In this document: positions 48,201 through 59,369 of the stretch, one piece after another | How positions within the stretch are numbered: position 1 is the first letter of the stretch | Layout: every line of letters begins with the position of its first letter | Source: Phytopythium helicoides | Lineage: Eukaryota > Oomycota > Peronosporomycetes > Pythiales > Pythiaceae | Assembly (NCBI GenBank): GCA_024867545.1 | Contig: JANFNE010000011.1 | Location: 992,001 to 1,056,000, forward strand | Length of the DNA: 64,000 bases | Direction of reading: 5' to 3' | The notes under the pieces: model-generated | Seen by the model: the letters and a program-made list of their open reading frames with translations, nothing else | Database searches by the model: none | What the model was told of the DNA's origin: nothing | Position numbers and translations under genes: made by a program

Positions 48201-48903
48201 TTCATGCCTTCCAGGCGAAATTGTCGCCATTCAAGTTGACGGCGCGCTACGCTACGCTAAAATCGTGGAAGCTCACTCAAGCGCTAACGATGTAACCAGG
48301 TACAATGTGCGAGTCTCAAAGAGCACGAGTCGCTGGCTCTTGGCCACCGAGATTTACTCTTTCCGGTCCGGCAGGAGCGCGAGCAGCTCTGGAAGCTACC
48401 GAGATGGGTGAGGACGAGCCAGCAGACCCAGTACCACCAATCATCTCAACAAATAGTTTCTCCTTGAGCGAGCGACCTCCAGCTTCGTCACCACCGGCCA
48501 TTGATAGTTCGGGTATGCAATCATCTGCGATTTCAGATCACCCCGTTGGTGCCGCCAGCGTGATGTCAGCCGTCAATGACTTGCTGTCAAGGTTGAATGT
48601 TTCTCTCAGCTCCGACTTTGAAGAGCTGGTGGGTGAAGTGCAACGGCTCAAGCAGCAGCTAGCAATGGCCTGAAGAGAGCCGTCGTATCGCCGCAGCCCA
48701 AATCGATGAAGCCATTCGAGAAAAGCGCGACGCCGAGGACGCGCTCGTGTGTGCTATCTGCCTAGAGGCGCGCGTAAATCGTGTGCTAGTACCTTGCGGC
48801 CACATTTACTGCGGAGACTGCGTCGACCGGTTGCCACGAGCGCAGTGTCCCCTTGTGCCGCTCTCGCATTGCCAGCCACTCTGCTTTCCATGTTCCCTCT
48901 TGA
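33209..48903 (+). CDS. Giant sacsin-like protein with HSP90-type ATPase repeats and C-terminal RING
   Basis: About 4,930 residues, similar in size and plan to plant sacsin-like RING proteins. Inferred introns are 33321-33400, 33533-33594, 33657-33733, 33810-33878, 33944-34019, 34161-34226, 34528-34587, 34854-34924, 38564-38632, 38796-38867, 41984-42048, 44233-44303 and 44448-44513. Repeat 1 (from 33240) has FGQKIDLTVRIREIL, QNADDAGAT and GRFGVGFNS/VYHVTD. Repeat 2 (from 38355) has FGQSEALTKRI, QNADDAGAS and GRFGLGFNSVYHFTD. Repeat 3 (from about 42930) is degenerate. An acidic linker lies near 45350-45450. The tail contains CLPGEIVA (about 48213), a coiled coil and a RING (CAICLEARVNRVLVPCGH, from 48751). 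Likely a chaperone-like ubiquitin ligase. From 45238 onward, single-base shifts are needed near 45240, 45465, 45615, 45665, 45738, 47851, 48380, 48669 and 48853. ATG 33209 has a strong context (GCGCCATGG). Confidence 0.87.
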
Positions 48904-49007
48904 AATTTTGTTTCGAAGTAGAAAGTAAAGCAGAAATACATCAATTTGCCTCACGATCTTATCAGATTTTGCTGGACAGCCAGCGACTGTTCACTTAGAC
49001 ACAAGCA

Positions 49008-49820
49008 ATGGACCGGGAACTGCTGAGCGTTGTGCGCGCCGTGCTGACAGCGCCAAAAGCCAATGAGACTCGAGAGCTCGCGTCTGCGTTTTGGGAGAAA
49101 CACGGTGCAGACTGCTCTGTCGACAAGCATGTCGTCTGCGATGCAACGATTGTGGCAAGCGCCGTGTGGTCCAAGGACCGCTACTTCGCTCGTGAAGCTC
49201 TGAAGCGCGCCAAGAAGGAGAACTGCGTCGACCCTTTGATCGAGTTCATTGAAAAAGAAGGCAAAGAGCTCCGCGAACTCCTCCTCAATGATCGAGGGGC
49301 CGAGCAACTGAGAGAAAAGCTCGAGGTCTCACAGGCAGAAAACGACCGGTTGCAACGGAAACTGCATGATACAGACGAACAGCGTCAGCGAGAGCTGGCG
49401 GTGGAGATAGCAAAGTTAGTGAGCTCGCTGGCTGTCCCCAGTATTGTATCTAGTGTCAACGATGCGATCTCGGAGCGCAGTGTATCTCTAAAGAGAGAAA
49501 ATCTCGCTCTTACCGAGGAGAACCATCTACTTCACCAGAAACTCGAAGACGCCAGTGGAGAGATACAGCGGCTCGGGCAGCAACTCGAGATCGCTGAGGA
49601 GAGCCGTCGACTTGCAGAACTACAACTGAACGATGCTCGAGAGCACCGCAGCTCAGAAGACGTGAACGTGTGCTGTATTTGCTTTGTGTCTCGTGTGAAC
49701 CGCGTGATTCCATGCGGCCATGTCTATTGTGCAGGCTGTGTGGACTCTGTCCAAAGTAGAGATGCCCTCTGCCCTAACTGCAGGGCCCCCTTCACTGGAA
49801 GTTTGGCGATCCACCTCTAA
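49008..49820 (+). CDS. Coiled-coil RING-HC protein
   Basis: Complete 270-residue protein. The N-terminal 90 residues are helical and of unknown type. Residues about 95-210 form coiled coil rich in Glu, Gln and Leu. A C-terminal RING-HC runs from CCICFVSRVNRVIPCGH through CVDSVQ to CPNCR, ending in FTGSLAIHL. The segment AEESRR plus the RING is very close to the tail of the sacsin-like gene that ends 104 bp upstream on the same strand, so the two are probably related by duplication. Likely an E3 ubiquitin ligase; the substrate is unknown. The frame is intact, unlike both neighbours. Confidence 0.85.
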   Translation: MDRELLSVVRAVLTAPKANETRELASAFWEKHGADCSVDKHVVCDATIVASAVWSKDRYFAREALKRAKKENCVDPLIEFIEKEGKELRELLLNDRGAEQLREKLEVSQAENDRLQRKLHDTDEQRQRELAVEIAKLVSSLAVPSIVSSVNDAISERSVSLKRENLALTEENHLLHQKLEDASGEIQRLGQQLEIAEESRRLAELQLNDAREHRSSEDVNVCCICFVSRVNRVIPCGHVYCAGCVDSVQSRDALCPNCRAPFTGSLAIHL

Positions 49821-50014
49821 AGTGGTCTAGATGCATGGGAAACGTTGTGGGTGCATGCGTTAGCAGTGTCAGGCTGTAGATGCCAAAGAAAGCAAAATCC
49901 ATAAACGATTGATGCGACGCTATCACGACTTGATGTTTACCTCATTCCTACTTGATGGCGGAAACTCATGGTTTCATATACCAATGCAACACTAAAGACC
50001 GGGTTGCCTGGCGC

Positions 50015-50945
50015 TCACATCATCCGCGTCAGTCGACGCTTCTTACGCACGAGAAAAGCAATGTCATCCTTGAGCTCATCAGCCATTTCCTGGTTGTTCT
50101 CGCAATTAAGCTTCTGTCGGAGCTCGGAGATACGTTCCGATACTTTGAACCATTTGTCCAATGTCGGGTCATCGTCGATCGTGACCACTTGTGGCGATAC
50201 CGGATTTGTTGGGGTTGGCGGCTCAGGCTTGACAGGCGTGGTCTTCTTCGGAGAGGGCGTGCGCTGAGTTTGTGGTGTGACAAAGTGAATGTCATCGGGC
50301 AGACTTCTGTTGCTACAGTTCTCATCATCAGCCGCTGCAATGAAAGCTTGTTCATCGACCACATCTGTGCTGCCACTGCCAACTGTAGTTGCGACCACGA
50401 GACAATTCTCTTGGAGTACTGGAGTAGCTAGGCTAGGGACGACGACTCGCGGTGGTCGTCTGTACAACGCCGCGACCGTGCTCGTCTGCAACCGACTGGG
50501 GGCTCCGTGAGGCAGTAGATCCTCGACCTCTGTGCTCGCCATAACGTCAGGGAACTCTCGGTACAGCTGGTTCAGCTTGTCTGCCACCGTCACGCGACTG
50601 CCCGCGTACGTCACGCTCCTCACGTCCTGCCAGTCTCCGCCTTGAGGCCCCGCGCGCTCCACCTTCTTGGCCGCGATCATGCGCGCCATGTCGATCTTGC
50701 GCTTGCCCTGAGCAGCCCCCAACGCCCAGCACGCCGCAGATGGCGCGCAGGTCCTTGACGCAGACGCGCGCGAGCGGCTCGCCCAGTACGCGACTGGCCA
50801 CCAGCGCGCCGCTCGCCTCGCGCGCCAGCTCCACGTCGCCCAGCGTCGCGCGCGAGAACCAGGCGCCCGCAGGTACCGCCGACGCTGCTGGCATTGGGGC
50901 GGAAGTCTGGCAGAGCGCGAGTGGCGGGCGGCGGATTGGCGGCAA
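50015..50945 (-). CDS. Hypothetical protein with possible SAP-like helix pair (one frameshift)
   Basis: Two overlapping minus-strand frames join if one base is removed from the C-run at 50716-50720. The joined protein is about 309 residues. The segment VCVKDLRAICGVLGV followed by GKRKIDMARMIAAK resembles a SAP DNA-binding helix-loop-helix, but the match is weak. The middle is low-complexity and Pro/Thr-rich (PSPKKTTPVKPEPPTP), and the C-terminus is a charged helix ending in RKKRRLTRMM that could act as a nuclear signal. I do not recognise the gene. The function is inference only. Confidence 0.5.
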
Positions 50946-51190
50946 TCGGCAACGTTGGCGACACGTTGAAGCCGGAGCTACGTTCCGCTATATTTGGTGG
51001 AGGATTGAGCTGTTGGAATGTATTGGCATCGTTTGATGTGGAATGTAAAATGTCGACTGCCTTCAGCTGTCAGTTGGACGTCGAGTGCCGTTGAAAGCGC
51101 GTTTTGGTCTCTACCTGGCCCCAGGCCCTGCTTTGGCTCGGTGTTACTTGAAGATCTCGTGGCCAACGACGACGGTGCCAACGACTAGCC

Positions 51191-53767
51191 TTACATGCAC
51201 CAGCAAGTTGAGAATGGGAACCACGGCGATCGTTGATTTTGCGTCCACGTGACTTCAAAACCAGCAGCGATGGTCTGCCTGACGCCAGAGAGGTCGATCT
51301 CTAGACATTGTGTCCTCGAGACATACGATGAAATCGTGCCCACCGAGACGCTCGACGGCTTGCGCGTCACGCCCTAGCACCACCAGCTTATTCACCAGCA
51401 GCGAGCTCGCAGCAGAGTACTTGTCCTGCGTCACCGTGCTGCTGAACGACCCAGCTGACGCCGAGAATGCCACAATTGTCGCGTTTGCACCCTCGATTTC
51501 TTCACCATCATCCAGATACAGATCACCGAACGCCGATCCAGAGGACGGAAGAGCCACAAGGATGTCGAACGGAGTCGCACGAGCAGCCGTGCTCGTGAGC
51601 GTGCCGTTCTGGTGCATGGCGAGGATAGTGCCTCCGCGCATGTGCACGGGCATGTCGTACAGTGTGACCTTCATGGTCACAGACTGACCTGTGCTCGTGA
51701 TGCGCGAGTAGTCAAAGATATTGTACCAGACGCCAGCGGGGAAGTATCCTGTGACAGACCTCGCGCTCTGGTACAGCACAGGCGTGACGAGCAGCGCGTT
51801 GCCGAGCATGAACTGGCGGTCGATCGAGTGTGTGTTAGCGTCGGTGGGGTATTCCATGTAGAGCGGGCGAGCGATGGGAGTGCCATTCACATGAGCGTGG
51901 TAGCCGAGCGTGTAGATGTACGGAAGAAGGCGGTAGCGCATACCGATAAACTTTTGCCCGACCTTGACGGTCTCAGGCCAGACGTAGGTCTCTTGCGAAA
52001 TACATCCGATGACATTGTGGTTGCGTGCAAACGGGTAGAAAGCACCGAGAGCAGTCCAGCGAGCGCAGAGTTCCATTGTCGTGCTGTATCCAAACCCTGC
52101 CAATATCGGCCCCAACCATTGGTATCCCAAAGAAGCCGAACTTGAGAATTATCGGGATCGACCAGCCTAGATCATTCCACGTCGATGCGTTGTCGCCAGT
52201 CCAGTGCGCTGTGTGTACACCACTCCCAGCGAAGGTGGACCTCGAGAGCACAAACGCTCGCTTCTTGGTGATATTCTCGACAGCAGCATTAGTTACGAAG
52301 GCCTCGGAAAAGCCGTACAAGTTGTGCACATCATACTCACGAATTCCACCGTGGTGGACTGATGTCAGCGAAATCGTATGACGATTAAGTTTTACCTTGC
52401 AATTTTCATTGTTGATGGCAAAAGGAGGATGATCTAGCAGATTCGTGTCGGGATCAACAGCTGCACTACCGGGGATGAAGTTTGAGATCTCGTTCTTGTC
52501 AATCCAAATTCCGTCGAACGCAACTTGGTCGTGGAAGCACTGAAGTTGCTTCTGCCAGTACTCAAGAGACTTCGGATGCAGAAAATCCGGGTAAACTGTT
52601 CGCCCAGGACACCCTCTTCCTTCGACAGGCTTACCCAAGGTGTCTTTGATGAACACGTCCATCTCTAGGCCATTGATATACGCTGGATCCATTGAATCGA
52701 TGGGGATGCCCGGATCAACAATCGGTATAAACTTGCGACCGCTTTCATGGAGTTTCTTGATGAGCGCTTGCATATCCTGCGGAGCAAAGTTGATCGGATC
52801 AAGCGTAAAGTCGTGAAAGTGGTGCATGTGGTCAATGTCAACCCAAATAACGTCGAGGGGGATGTTGTCCTCGACGTACCGATCCATGACTTCGTGGAGA
52901 GCGGTAGTGTTCTTGTACCCCCATCTGCATTGATGGTAGCCGTACGACCAATAAGGCATGAGCTTGGGCCTGCCAAGCAGTTTGGTGTACTGCGAGATGA
53001 CCTTTGTAGGCGTCGGACCAACAAAAATGTGGAAGTCCAGCACTCCACCGATAGCCTGGTACACGAGTCTGTCGTGCCCCAGCGTCACGTCCATTCCGTT
53101 GCTGTTGAACAGGAACACGCCATGTGCCTGGCCCTTCGAGTTGAGCCCTAGGTAGAACGGATGCGAGCCGTACGTATTGACATCTCTGTACGCAGACGCT
53201 TTGCCTCGTGTCCACAGAGTCGACTTCTCGCCGACCTGCATCTTGAAGTGCTCACGAGTGCTCTCCCCAATACCATAGATACCCAAATCTCCTCCGACAG
53301 TCGTCGCAATCTGTAGGTACTGGTCGTCCACCACCAGCGGCAGCGCGCTCGAGTCGAACAGCGTGTACTCGTCTTCCTTTCTCACCACCTGGAATGTGAA
53401 CGGGTCCTCCGAGTAGCTAAAGGTGTAGCAAGCATCCCCCAGCATGAGCTCGTAGCCAGCGTCTTCGCTGGTTTCATGGCCGAGCGAGCCCTTCGGGTAC
53501 AGCCACCGTGGCACCTCCCAGCGCTGTGCATTCTTGTCGACGATTCGAATATTCACCACTTCACTCTCGGTCTTGCTCACGGTCACCTTGAGCGCCGGAA
53601 TGTGCGCGTTCGCGCTCCCCAAGTGGCTCAGGGCGGATCGCTAGCTCCAGCGTCAGCACGCCGCGCAACTCAGCGGCGTTCGTGACCCGATAGCCGTCGC
53701 CCGGCGCATACCCATCGGACACATCGGGTTCCCACTGCATGACGCTTCCGTCAGTCCAGTTTCTCAA
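51191..53767 (-). CDS. Glycoside hydrolase family 31 alpha-glucosidase (frameshifted)
   Basis: Hydrolyses terminal alpha-glucosidic bonds. The catalytic nucleophile motif is GIWIDKNEISNF, a variant of the family WIDMNE (about 52480-52510). The acid/base motif is HWTGDNAST (about 52180-52205). Also visible are YWSYGYHQCRWGY, IPLDVIWVDIDHM, GIPMVGADI and LCARWTALGAFYPFARNHN, all family signatures. Frame repairs are needed near 53632 (an extra base in a G-run), near 52108 (between GADI and GFGYSTT) and near 51325. The last repair gives a natural C-terminal strand, IDLSG...FEVTW; without it the frame stops at 51255. The N-terminus is open upstream of 53767 only through another shift, so a signal peptide cannot be judged. 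Family members act in the secretory pathway or outside the cell. Confidence 0.85.
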
Positions 53768-54061
53768 GAAACAAACTGGCGATCATCTTCCTCAAGAAGT
53801 AGTCGAGGGTGAGCGTTGGCTCACAGAGTTCGTGGCTAGTAGCACGCCAGCAGAAGAGTCTTCGTGATGTATGATGCAAGGCGTGGAGTGGCTTGGTTTT
53901 GACCTGAGGAATGTTAGGCTCATACCTGCTAGTTGGATCAAGCTGTGGTGTTGATTCACATAACCCGCTGAGGCACCTTCCATTGTATTCTTGCTGTTCA
54001 GGGTCATCATCGCCATCTAATCCAGTGTTGAGAACTACATGTCGAAAGCCGACTGAATCAC

Positions 54062-54510
54062 CTACAGAAAGCGGCCGCCCAAGTTGCTGCCACGGTGGAA
54101 TACTTTTTTTTTCCTTTCTGCGTCGACAAGCGGCACGGTGACCGTGGGTTCAAGCGCTGTGATAGGGGCCGTGGAGAACGGGGTTGTGCGTGTTTCACGC
54201 GGCTCTGGATCAAGCGGTGCGTGCGGGCCGGTGTAAATCTCGTCGGGTGCATCCACGACTCCTTCTGGCGGTGTGGTGAGCGTTTCTGGCGGCCTATCCG
54301 GAGGGACCGCGGCGTCCTGTTGCGGCGCGAGCTCAGCGAGCAGCATCTCTGCCGGCAACATTGTCGTGTCGGTGTCGGTGTCCGTTGCGGACGGTGGTTG
54401 TGTGGCTTTATCTGGTGGCTCTAGCTCGACGGGGCTGCCGGATTAGTCTTGATCTCTGGTGGCGCAGGCTCACTGAGCACGACTTCGACGAACTCAGTGA
54501 TCAGTGGCAT
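54062..54510 (-). CDS. Uncertain Pro/Thr/Glu-rich ORF
   Basis: The minus-strand frames MPLITEFVEVVLSEP and PVELEPPDKATQPPS join by a one-base shift near 54430 and continue for about 150 residues of Pro/Thr/Glu-rich sequence (for example PPDRPPETLTTPPEG). The composition is protein-like and unlike random ORFs nearby, but no domain is seen and the 5' end is unclear. It could be a fragment of a secreted or wall-associated protein. The rest of 53768-55311 holds nothing I can support. Confidence 0.3.
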
Positions 54511-55311
54511 GCTACTCGTAAGGTCATCCTATTACTGAGAACCATGAGCTCAATGTGTTCTCAGTGTCGGGCGGCAGCTTGGAGGAAGCATGACGGCGTT
54601 GATTGAAGGTAGCAGAATGAGCACCGGGGCGTTGTCATCTGTGGTGGCGTATTGCGAAAGTGGCAGGAGCGGCCACAGCATGCACGGACAACAGACGCAG
54701 TGAAACTTCCAGAGCGAGTTCCTTCTGGGCAGAATCATAATGACTAGTTGTGCTGTCATTGCGAGCAGCAGCGGAAGTGGTGTGTGTGGCAGTCGAAATA
54801 GCAAATAGCAGCAGACGGATAGACCGTCTATCTGTCCTCACTCGATCCGACACTGGAGAGGCCCTATTGCAATCAATTTCGTTGACTGGTCTCACACTAA
54901 CCCTACACGTTCGTGCATCGATCCACGCCAACGTGCAAGCGGGTCGGGTGCCCCGACCAGCGCCGTTTTGGAGGATTTCGCTAAGGAATTCGCTGACGTT
55001 GAAGACCATAAGCGAGAGGCAGGAAACAATGTGATGGAGGCAAGTTGAAGATGACCTTTCGTCCCTATTTAACTAGTGCGAATCGGCTCTCCTAAGCGTC
55101 AAAAAAGAAGATCACCACTATTTGATTCAGAATGTAGCAATGAGCCAGCTCGATTTCTCCATTAAAGTATCCGACTTTGTCAACAAACCAAAAGCCGCTC
55201 TCCACCCTGGTTTTTCTCTTCGACCATTCAAAACCCTTCATCCACGCCCTCTTCTGTATACCTAATCGAGGTGTTGGAAGCCGGCGCGCTCCTCCGCACA
55301 TCGCTTTCGAC

Positions 55312-56174
55312 ATGGCGCTGCTGGGGGCGCCGCTGCTGCACGCGCTGGCCGTCGTGGACGACGCCAGCGCCTGGCGCTCGCTGCGGGAGCTGCAGCTGGA
55401 GGACGGCGCCGCGGAGCTGGCGGGCCCGCGTGTCCGCGCGTGTGCTGCAGCTGCTGGGCGAGCCGCTGGCGGCCGCCGACCACCGCCGAGTGGAGCGCCG
55501 GCCGGCGCGCGCGTGGCTGCCAGGGCGAGATCGTGGCGGTCGAGGGCGCCAGGGGAGAGCTGCGGTACGCGCGCGTGCTCGAGGAGGACGCAGAGGAGGC
55601 CGAGGCCTGCGGGTCCGACGTCAAGGTGCAGGTGTCGAGGGCCTGCATCCGCTGGTACCCGGCATCGCAGATACTCTTCTTCCCGTCGGCGCTAGACGCC
55701 GAGGCAGAGCAGCAGCTGCCAGCCGCAGCTCGAAGCGGACGACCGACAAGACAGGTGCTGTCGGCGATGACCTGTGCTCAAGAGCGACCAAAGGCGGCAA
55801 GTGGGACACTGAGGACGTCGTCGGCGCTGCCAACGTGGCCGCGGCCGTCAACGCGCTGCTCGCCAGGCTCAACCTCTCGCTGAGCGCCAGCCACCTGGCA
55901 GATGCTGAACGAGATGCAGAACCTGCACGTGCGAGCGACGCTGGCAGAGGAGAACCACCGGGCGGCGCTGCGGCGGATCGAGATGCTGCTGCGTGAGAAG
56001 CACGCGGCCCAGAAGCTGGTCGCGTGCGCCGTCTGCATGGACCAGGGGATCGACTGCGCGCTGGTTCCGTGCGGCCATGTCTTCTGCGGCAATTGCGTGC
56101 AGCGGCTTCAACCAGCGGCATGTCCCGTGTGTCGTCAGGAGTTCACAGGCTCGGCAGTCGTCCGCTTACCGTGA
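55312..56174 (+). CDS. RING-HC protein paralogous to the sacsin-like tail (frameshifted)
   Basis: Conserved pieces appear in order but in changing frames: MALLGAPLLHALAVVDD, then WLPG, EIVAVEGARGELRYARV, then ANVAAAVNALLARLNLSLS, and finally a coiled coil and RING-HC (CAVCMDQGIDCALVPCGH, CPVCRQEFTGS). The same order is seen at the end of the sacsin-like gene: CLPGEIVA, LRYAKIV, AVNDLLSRLNVSLS, RING. The gene is therefore a short paralogue of that tail, about 285 residues. At least four one-base shifts are needed, near 55425, 55525, 55730 and 55900. The terminal RING frame (55902-56174) is intact. Likely a ubiquitin ligase if the frames are real; pseudogene status cannot be excluded. Confidence 0.65.
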
Positions 56175-56328
56175 CACAACAGCAGGAGGCGAAACAGGTA
56201 AGTGCGTGGATATTGCAAGTTGCGTGGTGGATTGTCGATGCGCTTTGCATGTGAGTATAGTGAGTGCCTTCAGTAGGATAGGATAGATGATTGCTCGTAA
56301 TACGTGCGTTTGATTTGCGACTGTTACC

Positions 56329-57817
56329 TCACGCGAGCTTGCGCGGCTGCTTGACCGTTCTACCAAGCAGCACGCCTTGACGTCGAAAGTAGATGATACC
56401 AAAGGATGTGAGTCCTAAGAAAGCGACGACTGTGAAGGTAACAACACCCCAGAACCACCCGGCCCGCTCTTGAAGGCGGGAGTCGAGGTTCATGCCGAAG
56501 ATCCCGGTCACGAAGGTTCCCACGGACAGACTGATGACAACAAGCGAAAAGATGAGGTCGACTCCGAGCAGATAGTTTCGCATCGAGTCGAGCTTGAGCG
56601 TGACCAGGCTCTCTGTATTCTGGATGCGGTACAACAGGAGCCCAGCTTTCGTGCGTGTCGAGAAAATGTCTTGCAGATAGTTCTCGATCAGAACCTCGGC
56701 CTCTTCCGAGTCGAAACTCCAAAGGTCTTGCAAAAGTGCAGGATTATCGTGGAGTTTGGTCAAGTACAGCAACCGTAGAGACTCCTCGTGGTCCAACAAG
56801 TCCATGAGCACCCGGCGAACGCGATCCACTTGTGATTCAAACTCGTTGATCGAGTTCTTGAACTCACGAAGCGTCTCGAGCTCGCCCATGTGGATCTTGC
56901 CTGATGCCAAGTTGTCCAGAGCAGCCGACACGATCGGCGCGGTGTTCTCGTAGTCCGTGTCAAAAGTATTTGCACATCGTCGCCAGGAGTGCCTCCAAAG
57001 CTCTGGCCGTCATCGTGAGAAGTTAGACGCCGAAGATCGCTCATAGCGAAACAAAACGCAAATAACTCACTTGAATTCAAAGGCAACTCCAAACTCCTGG
57101 CGAGTGGTCTCTCGAAACTTGTTTTGCAGGATCGTGAGGAGGCTGTCAGCTCCGTCGGGCACGAACACAAGGCACGAGTCGCGAAGGATGATGGCTCGTA
57201 AGGGGTCTGACGATGCCCATGTCTCATTAGCCTCTGCTGAGCATTTGTGCGTCCACCAATGAAAGCGCACGCACCAGCGCTAATCAAGATGGCCTGCTTC
57301 CGGATCACAATCGACGGCTCGTTTGACACGGAGAACGCTACATCCAGCTTCCGAATGTCACGAGCGTGCACTCGCTACATGTATCGCTGCGTCAGTAAGC
57401 TAGGTCGTTCACCCCCACCACACGTTTACGGTGAATCTATCACCCACCTGGACGGCAAAGGAGGAATTGACGCAGAAGCCGTCGGGCCCAGCTCGTCCAA
57501 GAGATCCTCCCATCATGGCTCTACGAATCGACGGCCGCTTGCCGAGGCGAACGTTCGGCGGGATGTTTGGCGGTGCATCCGACTGCACCTCGGGCTCGTC
57601 GCTTTCCTCAAATTTGGGCTGAGCCGCCTGCTGCGCGAGATGGAGCAGGTCGGCCCTCGACATTTCGAGGAACACGCCGACCCCCTTCGTGTCGAAGCGC
57701 AGCACCAGGAGGCGGCCGTTCTTAACGCTCGGATCGAACTGGCACGTGAACTTGCGCGTCGCCGCCGACGCCTGTGGAGCTCACATTGCTCCCTCGCTCG
57801 CTCGCCAAGTCGTCCAT
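56329..57817 (-). CDS. Mrs2/CorA-type magnesium transporter, 4 exons
   Basis: Mg2+ channel of the CorA/Mrs2/ALR2 family. The signature GMN is in TGIFGMNLDS (codons at 56488-56496), between two C-terminal membrane helices. Exons by eye are 57817-57448, 57374-57275, 57233-57071 and 57002-56329. Introns are 73, 41 and 68 bp. Spliced blocks match the family in order: HARDIRKLDVAF, ISAEANETW, AIILRDSCLVFVPDGA and EFGVAFEFKALEALLATMCKYF. One surplus base in the A-run 56962-56965 breaks the last exon, and another shift near 57750-57758 affects the N-terminus. Mrs2 homologues sit in the inner mitochondrial membrane, but targeting cannot be judged here. The start ATG at 57817 is uncertain. Confidence 0.85.
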
Positions 57818-58276
57818 GTCCACCTCGATGCGGTGGTAGGACGACGACGACCGCGGGCTGATGCTGCAGCCGCCGTATGACACCGTCTGCTTGACGGCCT
57901 CAGCCAGTCCTGGCGACGGTGCACGCAGCGAGTGCGCGGCATTCCTGGGGACTCTCGGACCCACTGAGGCACGACATGGTTCACTAGAGAGAGAGACCAA
58001 ATAGAGCTGCCGCTGACTGGACTCCAGGGAGGCGTCCGTTTGATCATTCAGATCCCCACGAGGCGCCTCGTTGGCGCACAACTGCCGAGGACCTTCACCT
58101 TGAAGGCGACGAACGATCACGCCGCTGAAATTTCCTGTCGCAAAGTGGGAAGGTTGCACATGGGTTCTCAATACACTGGCGCGGTCATTTGCACCCAATG
58201 CAGCTGATACATCACCACTCCATGCAGAGGCTCCCATCGTGCCTCAAGAGTTATCTCCTGGCCACTTCCCATTGTG

Positions 58277-59261
58277 ATGGAGTTGACGCAGTGGCGAGGC
58301 GCGCGCGTGGAGCTGCTGCCGCGTCAGAGCAGTAGCAGCAGCAGCAGCGCCGTGTGGTTCGCCAGCCCTCCGCTGTCCGACTGGGCGATCTCATGCTGCG
58401 ATCGTCAACCTCGGGAGGCGGAGAGGAGGCCGACGCACGCTGCCTGCAGCGTCGGCGCCTCTGGACCGCGAGGCGTGCTCGATTTGCTTTGAAGCTGGGG
58501 ACGAGCTGCTGCGCCTGGCGAATTGTGGCCACGCGTACTGCCGCGCGTGCCTCGGGGCGTTCCTGCGCGTGCAGATCCAGCGAGCCAACGCGTATCCGCT
58601 GTGCTGTCGCGACGTGTCGAGCGGCTCGCACGCCCTGGCAGTCGTCTGTGGGCGGGAGATCGCGAGCAGCGACGTGGAAGCGGTGGTGTCACCGGATGAA
58701 TGGCGTCAATACCACCGCTTCAAGATGCTGAGAGACTTCCCGGCTGCAAGGGAGTGTCCTCGCTGCAACAATATCCAAGTGTTTGATCAGGTGCCAGCGA
58801 GCAGAATCCCTGGTGCAAGTGTCATTGCGGAAGCACGTTTTGTTTCGTCCACAGCGCTGCTCATGGCGAGGACGAGGCGTGCGACGCCTATGAGCGGAAG
58901 CTGGCTAAACAGGAAGCACCCAGCAGAAGTGAGGTCGCACGCATCTCCAAGCCGTGTCCGAGCTGCAGCAGCAACATCGAGAAGACGGGCGGGTGCAACC
59001 AGATGTGCTGCTCAGCATGCGGGGCCAACTTCTGCTGGCTGTGTGGTGCATCTGTGCGAAACAGCAGCCATGCTTGCGGTGCAGCAGAGCGCTTGAGCGT
59101 TGCCGAGTATCCGCTCGGGCGACCGCTCGTGGTCGTGCTCGTCGATACTTGTCGGCGTATTGCTATCACCGTTTCTCCTCATTCTTGGCCTCATGTACCG
59201 TCATGGGCTACACTGTCTTGCTGCTCGAGAAACTCGTGCAGCACTGTCGTCGCCGTCGTGA
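58277..59261 (+). CDS. RBR (RING-IBR-RING) E3 ubiquitin ligase with C-terminal membrane segment (frameshifted)
   Basis: RING1 is CSICFEAGDELLRLANCGHAYC (from about 58476). The IBR is split: CPRCNNIQVFDQ, then WCKCHCGSTFCFVH after a shift near 58800. RING2 is CPSCSSNIEKTGGCNQMCC; the Cys of GGC is the expected catalytic residue that forms the ubiquitin thioester in RBR enzymes. A further shift near 59130 joins a hydrophobic helix, ILVGVLLSPFLLILGLMY, which is a likely membrane anchor. A shift near 58460 joins the N-terminus, which has a run of seven Ser. About 325 residues in all. The 5' end faces the Mg transporter across about 460 bp. Confidence 0.8.
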
Positions 59262-59369
59262 AGCCGACAGCAATCTATCTATCGTCTAGATTTATCTATC
59301 GGGGAAATAGCTCTATCTGCACTCACAAGGTGTGTCGTGTTCATGTTGCCTTTGACTCGTCCAACGAGG

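Noticed and set aside
45230..48903. Pseudogene call for the sacsin-like 3' end
   Set aside because: Each frame break joins conserved coding segments and the RING Cys/His ligands are kept. Neighbouring unrelated genes show the same indels, so assembly error is more likely.
57781..58237. Independent minus-strand gene upstream of the Mg transporter
   Set aside because: Overlapping ORFs in two frames show no domain; only the part from the ATG at 57817 leads into the transporter.
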